DNA from: Clostridium minihomine
GTDB taxonomy: Bacteria; Bacillota; Clostridia; Oscillospirales; Acutalibacteraceae
Length of the DNA stretch: 64,000 nucleotides
NCBI RefSeq assembly: GCF_900240385.1
Contig: NZ_OEQH01000001.1
Location: 124,001-188,000, forward strand
Direction: 5' to 3'
Each line of letters starts with the position of its first letter. Position 1 is the stretch's first letter. Under the pieces are notes generated by a model. That model saw nothing but the letters and a program-made list of their open reading frames with translations, made no database searches and was not told the DNA's origin. This document shows positions 62,107 through 64,000 of the stretch, one piece after another. A program made the position numbers and the translations under genes.

Positions 62107-63579
62107 ATGGCTTCACCTGTTCACCTGTCCGAAGGAAAGATTCGGCCGCATTTGATTCGGTTGGCATTGCCTCTTTTGGTCGGTAATATTTTACAACAAT
62201 TTTATAACCTTATTTCTGCTGTGATTGTGGAGCGCTATTTGGGCGAAACTGCTTTTGCTGCGGTTGGCATTGCAGGCACGGTCATGAATTTATTTATTTT
62301 TGTTTTAGGGGGCTGCTGCACCGGAATTGCTGTGGTGATGGCATCTTTATACGGGAAAAGGGATTTTCCCGCTTTGCGTCAGGCAATTTTTCTGTCACTG
62401 GTATTTGGAGCTTCGTTTACCATTCTGATCAGTGTGTTGGGCCTGCTTGGCACGCCCTTTCTTTTGCGGCTGATTCAAACACCCGAGAATGTTTCTTATC
62501 TGGCGGTGGAGTACTTAAATACGATTTTTCTTGGGCTTTTAGCCTGTTTTCTTTATAATTTTTTTGCTGCTGTTTTGCGTGCCATCGGCAACACCAAAAG
62601 CGCTTTGCTGTTTTTGGTTATTTCTATTGCAATCAGTTTGGTTCTGGCGGTATTGTTTGTGGCAAAAATGGGGCTTGGGGTGCGGGGCGCTGCTCTTTCT
62701 GCGGTGCTGGCGCAAATTTTATCGGCAGTGTTGTGTTTTATTTATATTATGAGATCTCTGCCGTTTTTGCGGGTGCACCGGGAAGACATGCACTATGACG
62801 GTGCTCTCATCGGCCGGATTTCTAAATTTTCTTTGGTTTCCGCTATGCACCAGTCCAGCCTATACATCGGCAAGCTTTTGGTTCAGGGCGCGGTAAATAC
62901 CATGGGTTTGGCGGCGATTTCTGCCTATACCGCCACCACCCGGGTAGAGGGGATTGTGCTGGCCGTTGGCGACAGCGGTGCGGAATCTATCTCGGTTTTT
63001 GTGGCGCAGAATACAGGTGCGGGCAAAAAGCAACGGGCAAGAGAAGGTTTTTTGACCGGTTTGCGCATTATGCTTTTGGTGGTTGCTGTTCTTTCTGTTT
63101 GCCTGTTTTTCTTGGCGGAACCCCTGATGCACTTTTTTGTATCCTCTGACAATGCTCAGACCATTGCTTATGGAACTTCATATCTTCAGATTCTGTGTTT
63201 CTGTTACTTTTTAAGTTATACGGGTAGTGCTTTTGTGGGGTATTTTCGCGGCAGCGGACGCGTGGATATTCCGTTTATCGGCACGACGATTCATGTTTCG
63301 GTTCGTGTGATTTTATCGTACCTGCTGGTTTCGCAGTTGGGAATGGATGCTGTGGCTTATGCAACAGGAATTGGCTGGATTATCGTGGTGGTGTTCCACA
63401 GCGTTATGTTCCGCCGCTTTGGCCGTATGGATAAAATGCTTCAGACTTTGGACGAAGAAGCCGCCGGTGCACAAGCAGCGGCACAAGAAACGGGTGCTGC
63501 GGCAGAGGAGCCCAACCAGCCAATGACTCAGGTATTTCCATCAGCGGATACCGGTGAAGAAAATTCTAAAGAGGAATAA
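62107..63579 (+). CDS. MATE family efflux transporter
   Basis: This 490-residue protein has about twelve hydrophobic segments and the MATE layout of two similar halves, which export drugs or metabolites in exchange for sodium or protons. LVGNILQQFYNLISAVIVERYLG (about residues 22-44) is the family start. The C-terminal tail (about 445-490) is rich in Ala, Glu and Gln and lies outside the membrane. A run of G seven bases upstream supports ATG 62107; the longer frame overlaps the LysR promoter. Confidence 0.92.
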   Translation: MASPVHLSEGKIRPHLIRLALPLLVGNILQQFYNLISAVIVERYLGETAFAAVGIAGTVMNLFIFVLGGCCTGIAVVMASLYGKRDFPALRQAIFLSLVFGASFTILISVLGLLGTPFLLRLIQTPENVSYLAVEYLNTIFLGLLACFLYNFFAAVLRAIGNTKSALLFLVISIAISLVLAVLFVAKMGLGVRGAALSAVLAQILSAVLCFIYIMRSLPFLRVHREDMHYDGALIGRISKFSLVSAMHQSSLYIGKLLVQGAVNTMGLAAISAYTATTRVEGIVLAVGDSGAESISVFVAQNTGAGKKQRAREGFLTGLRIMLLVVAVLSVCLFFLAEPLMHFFVSSDNAQTIAYGTSYLQILCFCYFLSYTGSAFVGYFRGSGRVDIPFIGTTIHVSVRVILSYLLVSQLGMDAVAYATGIGWIIVVVFHSVMFRRFGRMDKMLQTLDEEAAGAQAAAQETGAAAEEPNQPMTQVFPSADTGEENSKEE

Positions 63580-63610
63580 TCTGTTAAGACAAATTTTGAA
63601 AATAATATTG

Positions 63611-63668
63611 CAATCGGCGGTATCAGCAAGGGCTGTGCCGCCGATTTCCAGTTGCAATTCTTTTTTGC
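63611..63668 (+). terminator. Terminator after the MATE gene
   Basis: AATCGGCGG and CCGCCGATT form a nine-base-pair stem with an inner AGC/GCT pair, but the run of T lies some 15 bases after it. Termination is likely but may be inefficient. Confidence 0.6.
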
Positions 63669-63680
63669 TTTCGATATAAT
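63652..63680 (+). promoter_or_regulatory. Promoter of the AraC-type gene
   Basis: TTGCAA (63652-63657) and TATAAT (63675-63680) are 17 bases apart, placing the transcript start near 63687. Confidence 0.7.
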
Positions 63681-63781
63681 TTTCAGTTAGAAGGCTCTAA
63701 CTTTTAGAGGAACAGATGCTTTTATGCAGGGGAAGAGAAGGGCTAAATGAAAACAGATTCAGGAAAAAGAAAGGGGATCCT

Positions 63782-64000
63782 TTGGTTTTGAAACTCAATC
63801 ATCTGGTGGAGCATTTCTCAAATCTTTCCTTTCGAGTAAAGGGAGTTTATCAATATAAAATTGAACCTGGTGCTGTTGGGATGCAAAATTCGGCGCCGTA
63901 CCCCGGGTTTATTTTTCCGATGAGTGGACAAGCGCAGTTTTCATTTGACGGAACCCCTTATTTGGCACAGGTGGGCAAAGTGATTCACGGCGGTGCAAAT
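63782..64000 (+). CDS. AraC family regulator, N-terminal part (partial)
   Basis: The frame is open to the end of the window, giving 73 residues. PGFIFPMSGQAQFSFDGTPY (about residues 40-59) followed by a GKVIHGGAN pattern is typical of the N-terminal cupin-like domain of AraC-type regulators, some of which are fused to iron-siderophore binding domains. The start is TTG 63782, five bases after AAGGGG, or TTG 63788. The DNA-binding part lies outside the window, so the class is likely but not proven. Confidence 0.65.
   Translation, partial: MVLKLNHLVEHFSNLSFRVKGVYQYKIEPGAVGMQNSAPYPGFIFPMSGQAQFSFDGTPYLAQVGKVIHGGAN

Overview
The window looks like a chromosome segment of an anaerobic Gram-positive bacterium of the class Clostridia, probably the Oscillospirales group. 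Supporting signs are strong AGGAGG-type ribosome binding sites, many TTG and GTG starts, a YgfK/hydantoinase pair of the type found in anaerobic purine and hydantoin degradation, a clostridial glycerol-3-phosphate oxidation trio that includes a DUF1667 protein, and a 2-hydroxyacyl-CoA dehydratase activase-like protein. This assignment is inference from gene content; no rRNA or tRNA gene is present.

Layout. 1-1785: the end of ygfK and a hydantoinase. 1786-2670: an AT-rich gap with a terminator and no convincing gene. 2671-9466: a compact class I lanthipeptide operon (lanB, lanA, a small membrane protein, lanC, lanT) that is visibly AT-richer than its flanks; lanA lies between two 19-base inverted repeats. 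9835-13108: single genes (methyltransferase, unknown protein, MBL-fold hydrolase, SGNH hydrolase). 13288-14129 (minus): a Vat-like acetyltransferase with a possible leader peptide. 14263-19624 (minus): a three-gene MoxR AAA+ / beta-propeller-like / VWA operon. 19840-22562 (minus): oleate hydratase and a TetR regulator. 22797-24501: a family 4-like uracil-DNA glycosylase and an alpha/beta hydrolase. 24847-35263: an SsuABC/TauABC-type importer, two cupins, a 1307-residue double activase protein, a Crp/Fnr regulator, and a marR-MFS exporter pair; three promoters here share TTAGCTA-type half-sites. 35435-40798: fused MsrAB and a heterodimeric ABC exporter with its own MarR. 41142-52211: a nucleoside-type operon (GntR regulator, BMP-family ABC importer, cysteine hydrolase, PfkB kinase, nucleoside phosphorylase, BtpA-like and TrpA-like TIM barrels, iron alcohol dehydrogenase). 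52917-53557 (minus): an NADPH-dependent FMN reductase. 53880-61062: a glycerol regulon (glpP, flavin reductase, glpK, glpF, GlpA-like and NAD/FAD oxidoreductases, DUF1667 protein), with terminator hairpins before glpP, before the flavin reductase gene and before the glpA-like gene. 61086-64000: LysR and MATE genes diverging from a shared inverted repeat, then the start of an AraC-type regulator.

The glp genes should import glycerol, phosphorylate it and oxidise glycerol 3-phosphate to dihydroxyacetone phosphate, with GlpP acting on leader terminators. The nucleoside operon should import a nucleoside, cleave it by phosphorolysis, phosphorylate the sugar and split it with an unassigned TIM-barrel enzyme, with the alcohol dehydrogenase removing the aldehyde; this pathway is inference. 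The least familiar systems are the lanthipeptide cassette, the MoxR-VWA-propeller operon, the nucleoside operon with its orphan TrpA-like enzyme, and the shared MarR-type operators around the activase locus.
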